NCBI GenBank assembly: GCA_008973525.1
Contig: WACJ01000101.1
Location: forward strand, 186,001 to 250,000
DNA: 64,000 nt
Direction of reading: 5' to 3'
Origin: Stenopsyche tienmushanensis
Taxonomy: Eukaryota > Arthropoda > Insecta > Trichoptera > Stenopsychidae
Shown: positions 33,729 through 45,371 of the stretch, one piece after another
How positions within the stretch are numbered: the stretch's first letter is position 1
Layout of the letters: every line of letters begins with the position of its first letter
Program-made: the position numbers and the translations under genes
Notes under the pieces: generated by a model
Told to the model about the DNA's origin: nothing
Databases searched by the model: none
Seen by the model: the letters and a program-made list of their open reading frames with translations, nothing else

Positions 33729-34615
33729 TAGGGAATCCAATCCCGAGCCAAAATTTCGATCCCGGGATTTCATTAGACAATCCCGGGACCAGTCCCGGGA
33801 TCCCGGGATTGGGATTTTCAATGTTTTAAGAAATTACCTTGATGAGTTTGATCCAAAATTACTAATAAGTCCATTTGTTCAATATAAAAAATCACTTGAA
33901 GGCCAAAGAATTTTATTTATTTAAGAAAAGATAAAAATACAATTCAAAAATAGATAAATAAAACACTAAAAAATTCAAATATTATTTTGAAAATATGCCC
34001 GAAGTAACATTAACATTAAACATTAGTGTTTCGTCATTTAGTCTGGATCTGATTTTGGAAGTCAGACAACTTGCTGCTGAAAATGCACGCTCAGCTTCCA
34101 CACTCGTTGGAGGTATCGTCATCAGATATTTAAATACTAGTTCGAGTTGATGACCGCGTGAGCCCTCATTTTCGTATAACACCATCAATGTGACTGATAA
34201 AATTCTTTTCTGCTGAGACACGGACTAAAAATCGCAAAATTCCCGATTTCCCGACAAATTATTTATTTCCGTCGCTGCAGATGAATACTTATATACTATA
34301 ATACTTTGATGTGATTTGTAATTATATTACGGAGGAATACAAAATAATCTGAACCCCGTATCTATTATATTTCATATCGATATTCCCATTATTCGTCGAG
34401 GTGTAGTAAATACATCACCGGTGGGGAAGCTAAATATGTACATATAACAATTTGAAAAACATACGTGTACGCTATATATGTATACATAGATTAGACAGTC
34501 ACTGCTCCTATGAGTCGCCTAAGTTCGCCAATTAGTAGTTACGCCACTGTTTCCAAGCGTCCAGATTTCGTCGGAAATGTCTCGATTTAGTAGCCTTCAT
34601 CATGTTGGTTTCCTA
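33729..34615 (-). mobile_element. Short hAT element, copy 2 (887 bp)
   Basis: It is flanked by an exact 8-bp duplication CTTGTAAC (33721-33728 and 34616-34623). One end is TAGGGAATCCAATCCCGAGC. The other is TAGGAAACC, where an internal deletion has removed nearly all subterminal CCCGGG motifs seen in copy 1. The body, including the 79-residue frame, is otherwise close to copy 1. Confidence 0.93.
33982..34221 (-). CDS. hAT C-terminal dimerisation region, 79-residue open frame
   Basis: It has the same start, stop and length as the frame at 19626-19865, with Y24 replaced by H and A29 by V among few differences. PPTSVEAERAFSAA and the following SKIRSRLNDETL are intact. Two independent insertions thus carry the same complete small frame, whereas copies 3 and 4 are decayed. 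Confidence 0.75.
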   Translation of the reverse strand: MSQQKRILSVTLMVLYENEGSRGHQLELVFKYLMTIPPTSVEAERAFSAASCLTSKIRSRLNDETLMFNVNVTSGIFSK

Positions 34616-34623
34616 CTTGTAAC

Positions 34624-34915
34624 CTTACTTTATAACTGACCCTAGGATATTACATTACTCAATAAGTTCGTAGGATGACTAATAAAACATCAACTTTTTT
34701 TAATAACAACGCATTTATTCATCAGCATAGCCTCCTTCAAGAATGATACATTCATCCCTAACTTCTCTAACATCTCGATGTCTTTTTTTATAAAACGATT
34801 TATCTTTGTCCACAAAATAGTTTTACAGTTTCGTGCAATTTTGTCATTGTTGTGATCGACTTGTGAAACGGTGGTGCATTATCTTGGTGAAAGAGTTATT
34901 TTCTAAAATTATTTT
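34624..34915 (-). pseudogene. mariner (irritans-like) transposase C-terminal remnant
   Basis: The minus strand gives FTKIMHHRFTSRSQQ, a decayed form of the HQDNAP region. After a gap it gives VDKDKSFYKKRH and ECIILEGGYADE, ending at the stop at 34715-34717. This matches the mariner C-terminus (DKSFYKxGIExLxxRxxxCIxLEGxYVxE). Downstream TTACTCAATAAGTTCGTAGG is a mariner-like terminal segment. The PPYSPDLAP catalytic block is deleted, so the copy is dead. Confidence 0.7.
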
Positions 34916-35045
34916 CGCCGCTTGGATGTAATAAATATTTACAGCGACTGTTTAAAAATCTTATTGGATACACGCCTAATAGCTCACCAAAATTTAATTG
35001 CAATCGGATGAAAGGCAAAAAATTAAAAACGATTTTTTTTTACCT

Positions 35046-35083
35046 TATTCGATATTTCGGACCGCCTATCGGGTTCATTATCA
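35046..35083 (-). repeat. Penelope-like motif (degenerate hammerhead core)
   Basis: On the minus strand CTTGATAATGAACCCGATAG is followed by GCGGTCCGAAATATCG. The order (C)TGATGA-like, short stem, CGAAA(TATCG) is characteristic of the hammerhead-ribozyme segment of Penelope-like elements. A similar segment is at 46668-46706. No reverse transcriptase is attached. Confidence 0.35.
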
Positions 35084-35268
35084 AGGATTGACTGCCGCCA
35101 TTGTTGCCTAACAAAAAGGATAGGGTGAAAAACGAAAGTCAGGGAGTATACGACATCCAACGCGCAGACTGTGAGATGTCATACAAACCATTAGACAAGT
35201 AAATCACAGAGTAAAAGAACATAAAAAATCAGTTTTGCAATTGGACTACAAATCGGCACAAAAAAACC

Positions 35269-35315
<47 letters not shown>

Positions 35316-36628
35316 ATTCTTGTTTACGCGATAAACCCAAAAATAAATCATTTCAACACATGAATGAACCCATTTCGGTTGTCATTATTAATTCTGCCAA
35401 TTAATTATTTTCATGGACCTCAATTAAATACCACTCAATTACAGAGTATCATTTGTAAATAATGTAGTCGAGTGTCCTTTTATTGGTGCTGAAATACATT
35501 AGGGAAAAAAAAATTCGATGATTATTTTTGGCAATATTCAATGCTAATTCGACCTAAAAATCAAATCGCCATAATTGGACTCGAAGCAATGATTCATAAA
35601 TGTCATTTTATTACGTTCGATGATAAATTAAATCAACATATTAAGGAAATCGGCAGTATTAATATTTCTGATTGGCTTAATCCAGGTTTCCTAGTTGTGA
35701 AATATGTGATTGATTTGCTGTAATTATAAAATATAGTTTTTAAAAAAAAAAAAAAACAGATTTTCTTTAGAATCCGAGCGAATTTGAATGATATTGTTAG
35801 TTTTAACATTGCAGTGCAGTTGATAACATTGTTCATTGAAGTTCGACTAATAATAAAGCTTTTACGAGTCGTCGTTTTGCCTATTTGAATGGAAACCAAC
35901 CAGTTACAATAATTGACTTTATGTCTTAATCCGCTCGAACTAAGTAAACGAATACATTTTCCTTGTCCTTTCTCCTCCATGGAACAAAATCCTTTAAATC
36001 GCTCTGCATCGATTTGTAACTAATTTGAACATAAAATAATTCACGTGCTATACATTTTAATTCAGGATGTTTTCATATGTGGTTTGTATACACCAGTGGT
36101 TTTCAACCTTTTTGAAGTCACTTAAATTCGCATATGCGTTATAATAAGCAAGTGTAGTTACACATTTTTTGAAACAATGAAATCAAATAGAATGCAAATG
36201 TACCATTATAAATCAATTTGAATAAAATTAACAGGAAAAAAAATGATCGACAAACGCAAATTATAGTGCAATATACAACGCATGCAATATCAGTCGACAA
36301 TAATCTGTCTACTCATTAGAGTATTAATAGTCGCATATTTAAAAAAATATAGGATGGGATGAGGTTATTCAATATTTGCCAGACCGAGTGTTGTCTACTT
36401 CGCTTTATCGCTGGTTAACAACCCGCTTGTTTTTAAATGTATTGCTGTGAAAATATAGAACACGTTATGTTCCAACATATAATAGATATTTGTAATGGAA
36501 TTCAAGCGCAAAAATGTGCATGCTTTACATTTGATTGATATGTTTCAATCGGTTATTATTTGAGCTTGAACAAAATATTTGTAAATCATTTTTTAGTGGG
36601 TTAATATATCGCATACCGAAATCGCATT
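35084..36628. other. Non-coding stretch with (TA)n and a hAT-like end
   Basis: A (TA)n microsatellite lies at about 35271-35308. At 36093 CAGTGGTTTTCAACCTTTTT matches a common hAT/Charlie-type terminus, without a partner. The 60-residue frame at 35541-35723 and the opposed one at 35633-35980 are not recognised. Confidence 0.4.
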
Positions 36629-36632
36629 TTAA

Positions 36633-36785
36633 CCTTTTACATACTGTGCTAAAATACTCACCGATGATATGTATTTGGTGTACCAATATGTAGTGGTGTA
36701 CTTTATTGACTATATTTGAAGTTGAAATGGAACAATTTTTGTAAAGTTATAAAATTGTACGAAATACATCACCGGTAGGGAAAGG
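36633..36785. mobile_element. 153-bp miniature TTAA element
   Basis: TTAA flanks it (36629-36632 and 36786-36789). The ends begin CCTTTTACATACTG and, inward, CCTTTCCCTACCGG. The right end continues into ACATCACCGGTAGGGAAAGG, also present inside all four hAT copies. Confidence 0.5.
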
Positions 36786-36789
36786 TTAA

Positions 36790-37727
36790 TACATCGCATC
36801 AGGAAAGCAAGAAACAAACTATCGTACGAAATATGCTAATCTGGTTTTTACAAACGTTTGGTTCAAAAACATTTTATGCAGCACAAGTAAATGATAAAAT
36901 ATAAGTTTTTCTAAGCATATGGTGTAAAAATGATTCCTTGGTACAACTAAAAATGCAGGCCAACGTCAGAAATATCATAAATTATTTTATGGAGCGAAAG
37001 GATTAAAACATTTTACAGAATTTTAAATTCTGTAAAACCCCTAAAAGGACAAAGTCGCGGAGAGTTGTTTAAACCTATACTTAGTTACTATTAAAAAAAA
37101 AACATCGCAAAACCATAATGGGTCTGGCCAGATCATCTTCTAGATAAAAGAGTTAAATCGACACTCGATATCAGTGTAAAGCGATAATTGTAACCAAAGC
37201 GAGAAGCGTCATCCCCGAAAATTACTCAAAATGTGAATTGGCGTTATAGAAATTACCGATTGGTTCTTTTCGTCACACATTACGAAATGAACTTGATAAG
37301 TTAGATGTTCAGCAATAATTTTAAACAGCCAGTAGTCGTCAGAATACATGGTTCTATCCCCGTTATAAAAATTAACTAAATAGGTTGCCGTGCGCGCCTA
37401 TCCCTATTCCCTAAATAAAAGGGAAATTCATTTCGATTTTTTAACATTGACGTTAAGAACTTTTTTAACATTAAAAACATCGAAAACTGTAATTTTTGTT
37501 TCTTGGTTAAGGATATATTCGAACTCTTTCGTCAGGGTTGGCACAAACAGAAATTGTCTAAAATATCAAATTTATTCAAAAATATAAATTATTAACTTTT
37601 AATTGATAAAAAGTAAGCAATCATTCAAAATTTCTATAGCGTGAATAATCATAACTGGTTGGGAAAATACCGAAATATTTTTTTTTTTTCAAAAAATATA
37701 TGTCACAAGATAATATGGAATTCATTA
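36790..37727. other. Non-coding stretch
   Basis: It contains an inverted copy (37391-37433) of the short repeat at 10968-11026. Nothing else was recognised. Confidence 0.5.
37391..37433 (-). repeat. Short dispersed repeat, inverted copy of 10968-11026
   Basis: GCGCGCCTATCCCTATTCCC then TAAATAAAAGGGAAA is the reverse complement of the block at 10968-11026. Confidence 0.7.
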
Positions 37728-37731
37728 TTAA

Positions 37732-38612
37732 GGCGTCTTCTCACTTTAGGCGCCTCAAAAATAGGCTATTTTCACGATTTTTTTCCGAGGATTTTCGCTA
37801 AAAATTGAGATAAAATGGATCTTATGTAATAAACACATATTTCAAATAAATGAAAAAAAAATATTTTTATTTTTTTGAACAATTATTATAATAAAACAGT
37901 AGCATCGAAAAAGCCGTGTAGAAATGTTATGTTCGTGGCTTGTTGATGGTATCTCCGAGATGGGTCATTTGAAACAAAAAAATAAAACAGTTTTAGATTC
38001 AGTATATCAGTGGCTATAGCGCATATCATCAGATTTTTGATATTTGCGAAAATAACAAAATGGCGCACGTTTTACGAAAAAAAAACGCGTTTTTTTTGCA
38101 GTTTTTTGTAAAAAAAAATTACTTAAAATCAAAATTTCAAAAATCTGATGATATGTGCTATAGCCATAACTATGAAGAATATGTCATTCAAATTTCATGA
38201 CAATCGGCCGGATAGTTTCTGAAATTTCATCAACAAGCCACCGAAAAACCTTGTTTTGAGATAAACGCGTTTAAAATTTTGGTTGCAGAAAAATTGCCCA
38301 GACACAGCTGTTGAAACACTCGTTGTTATTTTGGGTATTTCCTCCGCAGATCTTCATAAATCGGTTTCAAAACCTCGTGAACATCCTCAGCTAGAGCAGA
38401 AGGATGTTTAAAAGTTTATATCTGATTGTTTTTCACCACTTTCTTGTACTTGCACCATGAGTCTGAACAATACGTATGCAGCCGGTACGGTCGCTCAAAA
38501 ATGTAGTTAGACTCGTCCGATCTTTATGAAATTTCGATATAACATTTGTATTTTCAAAATTTAAAATAAAATAAAAATCGATTTTTTTAAATTTGTAAAG
38601 TGAGAAGACGCC
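37732..38612. mobile_element. Fold-back TTAA element (881 bp)
   Basis: TTAA flanks it (37728-37731 and 38613-38616). The terminal inverted repeat is GGCGTCTTCTCACTTTA, exact on both sides. Inside are two further symmetric inverted pairs: GTGGCTTGTTGATG (37935-37948 with 38228-38241, perfect) and a 29-bp arm (38012-38040 with 38137-38165, one mismatch). The element can therefore fold on itself at three levels. It is non-coding and sits beside a piggyBac relic of a different family. Confidence 0.88.
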
Positions 38613-38616
38613 TTAA

Positions 38617-39549
38617 AGAAACTAATAGGCAATACCGATATACAAAAATCAAATTCTTATAAAATGAACAAATGGTGCGATACAAATATCGACGAAATGT
38701 ACATATTTTTAGCGGTTTGTTTGTTGATATAAAGAAATTCGAGAAATCACCGAAAATAATTTTGGTCCACTGATATTTTATTGGTGATTGCAAAAGTGGA
38801 ATTGTTTTGGACTTCATCGTTTATACTGAAGCCACTACGGAGCTAAACAAAAACTACAATTTGGGTATTAGTGGAAACGTAGTAGGGACCTTGATGACAC
38901 CATATTTTAATAAAAATCACGCATTATACGTGGATAATTGGTATACTAGTCCAACTTTGTTTCAAACGTTGCATTCGTTTCAAACCGATTGCTGTGGAAC
39001 CGTGCAAAAAAATCGAATTGGTATGCCTAAATATAATAGAAGATTGGCCAAAGGTGAAACGCAAATTTATAAAAAATTATAAAATGGTCATTCATACTTT
39101 GCATTTCGTGAGAAAACAGTGAAGCATATCACACTTGGTGATTTTCAGCTGACAGTGCTTCGACATGTGGTTCAAATACACTGTCCAAACGACCCAAAAC
39201 TACAAGAAAATACAAGAGTGGAGATTTACCTTTTCGCCTAGAAGGACAAAACAGCCATTTCTTAACTGATATGGAAAAAGTCTTCGATGTAAAAAAGGAA
39301 GGAAACAAAATTCGTGTGCGAAAATTGTAAAATACCTATCGATTTGCCTCAAAGCATACCACACCCAAAATGATTATTGCGGATATAACTTTTTAAATTT
39401 TTTCAATATTTGTGTGGCAACCCTAGTGAAAATCAAGTGTCATTTTTTCATGCAAATTATATCCTGATTGATTATGGCTCACCAATTATGCAAGTGAAAA
39501 ATATTTAAAATATGTATTTATCGGTAAAGTATTCGCGGCAATCAAGGGG
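38617..39549 (+). mobile_element. piggyBac relic, 3' part
   Basis: It ends at 39549 with inward-reading CCCCTTGATTGCCGCGAATA next to TTAA (39550-39553). Coding remains run on the plus strand from about 38660. The left part is missing or displaced by the fold-back element, so the 5' end is not seen. Confidence 0.7.
38660..39380 (+). pseudogene. piggyBac transposase remnant (central part)
   Basis: The order is DTNIDEMYIFLAVCLL and W-STD (38660-38800), then a clean 91-residue frame (38807-39082) with LYVDNWYTSPTLFQTLHSFQ, which contains the second catalytic aspartate in DNWYTSP, followed by CGTVQKNRIGMPKYNRRLAK. Downstream pieces (RLEGQNSHFLTD and so on) are frameshifted. The first catalytic aspartate region and the cysteine-rich end are absent or decayed. 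It differs clearly from the other piggyBac families here. Confidence 0.85.
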
Positions 39550-39553
39550 TTAA

Positions 39554-41639
39554 AAGATTAGCTTTGGGCATATATAATACAATATTTAGTTGAAGACATT
39601 AGAGATCTGATTGTTTTGAGTTTGACTATCACAAACGTTGAGACGCGTTTTTTGTTGTTGTATGGATGCAATTGCAATAATACTATTATGTTATTATTAT
39701 AAAGTCAGCTTTTGATACGTTTTGATAAAAATGTGTTAGGGATTGCAGGGCGTATCCATAGAATAGGTCGGGGCCTTGTGATAAAGTGCATACGATTTGA
39801 TTTTATTAGGTCATGGAATTGGGGCAATCAGAGTGCAATACACATCTGTAAATTAATTTTTCTGTATGTATTTTTTGAATAATTGACATTCATCATATAT
39901 TGACTTTATAGACATATTTGTTAGACGCGTTGATGCAAATACTGAAGTGAAGCTTTTATAAAATCGCTGATGAGATCTTGTGTATCGCTATGGCGAAAGA
40001 TGACCATTTTTGATGGCCAGTTGATAAATTTAAATACATAACAATAGTAGTTATTGACACTAAAATAAGTAGAAGAAATTGACACGACAGTTTCTCCCCG
40101 AGTCTCCGATGATTAGTTTGAAAACAAAAATACATCCAAGATGAGAAATAAGTTATATTTACTTGGGATTTATTACAAATTTTAATTAATACAGGATAAG
40201 TAGAGAAAGAGCTAGATAATTTATTCACGAATTACTCTTAACTTATGGAGGTTTAACGTAATCTGAACACTGGAGTGAGATATTTATAGATAGTTTTATA
40301 TTTCTAGATATTTCGTTGTATATTGTATGCAGCATGTAACATAATCGACAAACTACCCGTTACTTTTTAGCAATATGATTATGATATATGTAAATTACTT
40401 TTCAATCATTTGTTATGCTATATAAATTCGTACAGAAGGTTGATTATTTTCGACAACTAGTTAGTATTAAAACTTATTTTTTAATTTTGTCTGAGACCCT
40501 GACAAAAAAAATATTGGACACGTAAAAGATTAATGTTCTATGATATTATTATAAAATTTTAATTTTCATGAATATTGTACAATGAAAACGGGCAATTGGG
40601 CAAAAAAAAATTATTTAGACGCTCACTCACCTGATGCTTACATAAAAGCTTTTCGTTTCACAAAATATACTTCTATACTGATAATAGTCGAGCTATTAAA
40701 TAAATATAAACAATTTCGGCAATAGCTTCCAAGATCTTTAGTAATTAATCTGCACCATTACCATAACAGGGTTTCCACGTAAACAATAATTATGGAAAAA
40801 ATTATCGGATTGAGGGTATAGATTCCGTTTGATATCAATTAGGGAAAGAGAACGTGTCGCGAGAGGAACTTTAAGCACGAAAAGCCACTATTGATCCTTT
40901 GACCTTATCCGGAAATCGTGACGCCAAGCACTCCGTTGGCGTTGGAGGATGAATATTTCGTCTAAAAATCGTTACTGGAATATGTAGCTCACGTAATTTT
41001 TGACAACCTGGGCGAATTTTTGAGTCTTCCTGCCCTGTTGATGGCATATAACATAGCCGCTCTGGTTTAATTTCCCTCCATATCTAGTATGTCTATCAAA
41101 CTGCGCGCATTTATGGGTGTATTGATCACCAAATTTGAAAAGTCAGGGTTGCTTTGCCTGCTTGTGGAAATGTCGAAGTTGACAATACTCTGACGTGCCA
41201 TCAACGATGACCGTAAATATGAGCATTTTGTCCTAACAAGTATTTTGCAACACAAAGGGGAAACACTATGTGGCGTAAATTTAATTGCTACCCTCAACAA
41301 AAAGATTCGATGTTAAATATGCATAGATCGCTTTGAACGAATTAATTAATCGACGTAAAAGGATTGATATAAACTAACTCTATTAACACATTCTAGCCGT
41401 CGCTGTGTTTCGCGTAATGCTGTCGCCTGGAATCCACGCGAATATCGAAGAATTATTACATGTACAATGTAATAGATGCATTGTAGGTTCGTTGATAAGT
41501 AATTCGCAATACAGCAAACCTGTGGTAATCCGGCGCCCCTTGTTATCCGACATCCCAATACAAGTATAGTGCATATGTATGGTAAAGCTTCGTCAATATA
41601 AAAACGCAAAAGTGTGATTCTGGACCGCCTAAATCGTAA
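39554..41639. other. Non-coding stretch, one shared repeat and one TTAA-type end
   Basis: 40078-40190 is a diverged copy of 54652-54770 (shared TAGTTTGAAAACAAAA and AATAAGTTATATTTACTTG). At 41393 TTAACACATTCTAGCCGTCG looks like a piggyBac-type end without a partner. Minus-strand frames at 41067-41300 and 41346-41609 are unrecognised. Confidence 0.4.
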
Positions 41640-42173
41640 TGAATATTTTTGTATGTTGGCAAATTGAATATGGCGTAGGACGATTCACAATTTATGATAC
41701 AAAAAAGAACCGCGAGAACGTTCAAAGTTCATCTCCACCATTGATTATCGGCAAGGCAAGAGGCACACTTTCAAGAAAGCTGAACATCCAGAGGTGGAGG
41801 AAGCTTTGAATATGTGGTTTCTTCAGGAAATAAACATGCATACACTTATTTCTGGATCCATATTGGCCATGAAAGCAAATTTGTTTTACAAAATAATAAC
41901 AAAAAAGATGACTTTATAGGCAGCAAGAGATAGTTAAAACGCTTCAAAAATCGCAATCGTTTTTTTTTACTGCTATGGCCATTGTGTTTATGATGTTAAT
42001 TCTATAATATGAAACCTTATGTTGTCTATGCATATCTTTTCATCTTAATATTTTTTCGTATTACAAATACTCCTTTCCGGAAAATTCCGGATTACAAGGG
42101 GTCGGAGGCAGTACTACATAGTCCGACAAATTCGACAATCTGACATATTTGTCGAATTACCGCGGGTCTACTG
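41640..42173 (+). mobile_element. Tigger relic, second family
   Basis: The plus strand, across frameshifts, reads EYGVGRFTIYDTKKNRENVQ, then KKAEHPEVEEALNMWFLQEI. This is the pogo/Tigger DNA-binding region (helix-turn-helix plus CENP-B-like). The right end, inward, is CAGTAGACCCGCGGTAATTC. The catalytic part is deleted. Its 3' end (about 41990-42173) recurs at 45200-45371. It differs from the family at 49703. Confidence 0.75.
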
Positions 42174-42201
42174 CAGTGGTTTCAAATTATCTACATACAA
42201 G

Positions 42202-43150
42202 TAGGGAATCCAATCCCAAGCCAAAATTTCGATCCCGGGACCAGTCCCGGGATCCCGGAATCGAGATTTTCAATAGCTTAAGAAATTAGACTGATGAATT
42301 TGATCAAAAAGTCCATTTGTTTAATATAAAAAATAACTTGAAGATGAAATAGTTTTATTTATTTAAGAAAATATAAAAATACAATTAAAAAATAGATAAA
42401 TAAAACACTAAAAAAATCAAATATGATTTTGAAAATATGTCCGAAGTAACATTAAACTTCAACTATTTTGTCATTTAGTCTGGATCTGATTTTGGCGTCA
42501 GACAACTTGCTGCTGAAAATGCACGCTCAGCTTCCACACTCGTTGGAGGTATCGTCATCACATATTTAAATGCTAGTTCGAGTTGATGACCGCGTGAGCC
42601 CTTATTTTCGTATAACACCATTAATGTGACTGATAAAATTCTTTTCTGCTGAGACACGGACTAAAAATGGCAAAATTCCCGATTTCCCGACAAATTATTT
42701 ATTTCCGTCGCTGCAGAATAATACTTATATACTATAATACTTTGATGTGATTTGTAATTATATTACGGAGGAATACAAAAATTCTGAACCCCGTATCTAT
42801 TATATTTCATATCGATATTCCCATTATTCATCGAGGTGTAGTAAATACATCACCGGTAGGGAAAGGTTACTATAACAATTTGAAAAAATATACATGTACG
42901 CTATATATGTATACATAGATTAGACAGTTACTGCCCTTAGGCGCCAATTAGTAATTATGCTACTGTTTCCATGCTTCCAGATTTCGTTGGGAATGTTTCG
43001 ATTTAGTAGCCTTCATCGTGTTGGTGAGATGTACGATTTCTGATAGATAAAAATTTCAATCCCGAAATTTTCGGGATTACGTTTTCTAATCCCGGGATTC
43101 TTAAGTACCTAAAATTGTCCGAGATCCCGGGATCCGGGATCGGGATTTGG
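42202..43150 (-). mobile_element. Short hAT element, copy 3 (one end damaged)
   Basis: It begins TAGGGAATCCAATCCC at 42202 and contains the same body as copy 1. At the far side the CCCGGG-rich end stops within the terminal repeat (reading CGGGATTT at about 43147) and runs directly into a palindromic GC-rich sequence. No second copy of the flanking CATACAAG was found, so this end was lost by deletion or later rearrangement. Confidence 0.85.
42475..42657 (-). pseudogene. hAT dimerisation-region frame, shortened
   Basis: It matches the 79-residue frame of copies 1 and 2 to SAASCL and then shifts frame (TPKSDPD) and stops at 60 residues. A deletion in the TCCAAAATC region causes the shift. Confidence 0.75.
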
Positions 43151-43152
43151 GA

Positions 43153-43214
43153 GCGCCGATCCATCGGCGCACCCAAACTATGCTAAAAGCCCCACAGCGC
43201 CGATCCGTCGGCGC
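43153..43214. repeat. Two 18-bp GC-rich palindromes
   Basis: GCGCCGATCCATCGGCGC (43153-43170) and GCGCCGATCCGTCGGCGC (43197-43214) have perfect 8-bp arms and lie 26 bp apart. The arrangement recalls the paired palindromes at the end of the piggyBac at 2932-6789. A TTAA-type end (inward CCCTTTTGGCCCCAG) at 43994 may be the other side of the same element, but no TTAA is found on the left. Confidence 0.7.
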
Positions 43215-43994
43215 TCATTTCAATGTCTTATATAAAAGACAAATATCATTTAATCATCGTGAAACAAAAAACACCCACAGGATATAAAAACTAAATCTTC
43301 AATATATGAATTGGAAGTTTTGAATTTTTGCGTGTTTTTTCTTTCGCAAAATTCGAAGATCATATATTATAAATTATATTGTATATTATAGTATCGTATA
43401 TTATAGTTGATCGTGTATTATAAACCGAAAATTCCATTGCCGGAAAAATATGTAAAAGCAAAATACACCAAGATACATATTTTTTCATAAAATTTGAAGC
43501 ATCGTAAAACAAAAAATCTTTCGTCGCAGTATTCAAACAAAAGGTTACCATTTATTGCACTCAGCGTGCATCGGAACAAAAGCTATCCTGTAACAATTGA
43601 TCTATCGTAATAATGAGAAAATATACTCGGGCAGGCCCGGCATCGGAACAAAAAAAATAATTCAATTGACATTTCTTTACAGCTTTTGTCTACTATCGAT
43701 GTAAAAATCCATTGTGTATATCTAATTAATGAGCATCTATTGAAGTTCCAACATGCCCCCCCCCCTTTGGATTAATTGAAAATAGTCGTTAATAATGTTA
43801 CTTTTATTTTAAATCACTTCGTGTTAGCATAAAGAAAGTGTGGAGAGACATTACTAAAAATATTTTAGTCTATTTTAATTTTCTGCGGGCGCCCAAGTTC
43901 ATCATCAATATTATAGAAAAAATATAAGTGGATGGATAGAGCAAATAAATGCAAACAAGCATGTACCACCCAAAAATGTCTGGGGCCAAAAGGG
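43215..43994. other. Possible interior of a TTAA element
   Basis: The right edge AAAAGGG plus TTAA (43995-43998) fits a piggyBac-type end. The minus-strand 63-residue frame is AT-rich and not recognised. At 44080-44105 CCTAAAAAAGGTTGTGAAAC resembles the inverted form of a hAT terminus. Confidence 0.3.
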
Positions 43995-44140
43995 TTAAGG
44001 GAACAAAACAATTTTTAAAGATTAAAAATTATGTATGGGGGGCATACAAATTTTAGAAATGTTAAGGTGGAATATGGCCTAAAAAAGGTTGTGAAACAAT
44101 GGTTAAGATCAATTGAATAGGTATGCTTAGATAGAAAATA

Positions 44141-45180
44141 ATCTGATTCATAATCGTTATTTTTTAATTGTCTCAGTATGTATTTTTTAGATCACTAAAT
44201 TAGTATCGAAAAAAAACCATTACAATAAAAATTCATAATTATCTATCATGTTTTTGCAAACATTATTTTTTCAATTGTTCCAAGGGTTTATTTGAAAATA
44301 TGTGCTAGTATTGTTACGGTTATTATTTCATAATGAATTTTATGAGGACAATAGACGATGGATAGAGGACGACAATCAAAGGGTGAGCTGATCGGTGAAT
44401 AGGGCTGATGGGGTAGAATTCGAAACAAAACGTGTATTTTTCCAGTGATATTTTTGTAGAATGAAGTCGAGCGTTATCAAGTATTATTTATTGTCATAGC
44501 CTATAACCGACTAATTTTTGGTATATTACTGCTTTAAATGTTTGATTAGGTTTTAATAATGCAAAATTAATTACTCCGGTGATATTCCATTATACAAAGT
44601 GAAGTACGTTTGCGTTTGTATGCTTCGATTTACGCCGTTTATCATATGCAATAAATTATAAGAAGCTTAGTTAAATGAATTGAAAAACGTAAAGGCTTAA
44701 TTGTGAATTATTTTTGTATTTAAATACACAATTTTAATATCGAGGTTTTGTCTGTATTCAATTTGCAATAATATTATTTTAGTTCTATATAAGAGTTAAT
44801 CTCCATTAGAATACTTGTTGCTTGTGTTCTTTCTAGGACATGTGTGTAATATGTTTTCAAGTCAAGTTGAAGTCATATTTAAACATAATATAAGAATTTA
44901 ATACGCTGAAAATATTTGCATTTATAGTTTTTATTTTATTCGTTATTTATTTCATTGAAGCAATGTAAAATTTGTGATTGATTGTTGCGCTCATAGTAAA
45001 AATATTTTTATTCTCTTTATATCTGTATAAAAGAAACGCGATAGAGGAGTCTAGAATAGCTTTGTGCATTTGGCGACCTTTCACGTTTATAATTGATTTA
45101 AAATGCAGGTGAAATGTAACTGATCAACCGTTTTTTGCCTTCCGAATGAGACTACGTCAATCAATGTCCATTAAATGTAT
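44141..45180 (+). repeat. 1-kb repeat, copy 2
   Basis: The partner of 26539-27582, in the same orientation. Directly after the end is CTCCATTAGAATACTT, which also occurs inside the repeat (near 44802), suggesting a junction formed at short homology. A Tigger fragment follows at once. Confidence 0.85.
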
Positions 45181-45199
45181 CTCCATTAGAATACTTAGC

Positions 45200-45371
45200 G
45201 TTAATTCTATAATATGAAAGCTTGTATTGTCTATGCATATCTAACTATTTTCATATTTTTCGGATTGCAAATACTCCATTCCAAAAAAATTACAAGGAGT
45301 TGTAGGCAGTACAAATTTGATAATCCGTGACCGTCTTGAAAAACATTTGTCGGATTACTGCGGGTCTACTG
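45200..45371 (+). repeat. Tigger 3'-end fragment
   Basis: It aligns with 41990-42173 (TTAATTCTATAATATGAAA through the terminal CTACTG). Only the non-coding 3' end is present. Confidence 0.75.

Larger units (their letters stand above)
33492..34643. mobile_element. mariner-like inverted-repeat element with nested hAT copy 2
   Basis: Left AGGGTCATCTAGAAAGACCG and right (inward) AGGGTCAGTTATAAAGTAAG are followed on both sides, after GGTTACAAGGGCTC, by a GAAGCCGGGGGA block, giving terminal repeats of about 46 bp. The hAT copy sits inside the right repeat. Without it the element is about 250 bp and non-coding. The Tc1/mariner assignment rests on the terminal style only. No clear TA duplication was seen. 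Confidence 0.55.

Noticed and set aside
43750..43764. C-run (and the one near 31878) as a regulatory element
   Set aside because: A simple homopolymer in AT-rich DNA, with nothing supporting a function.
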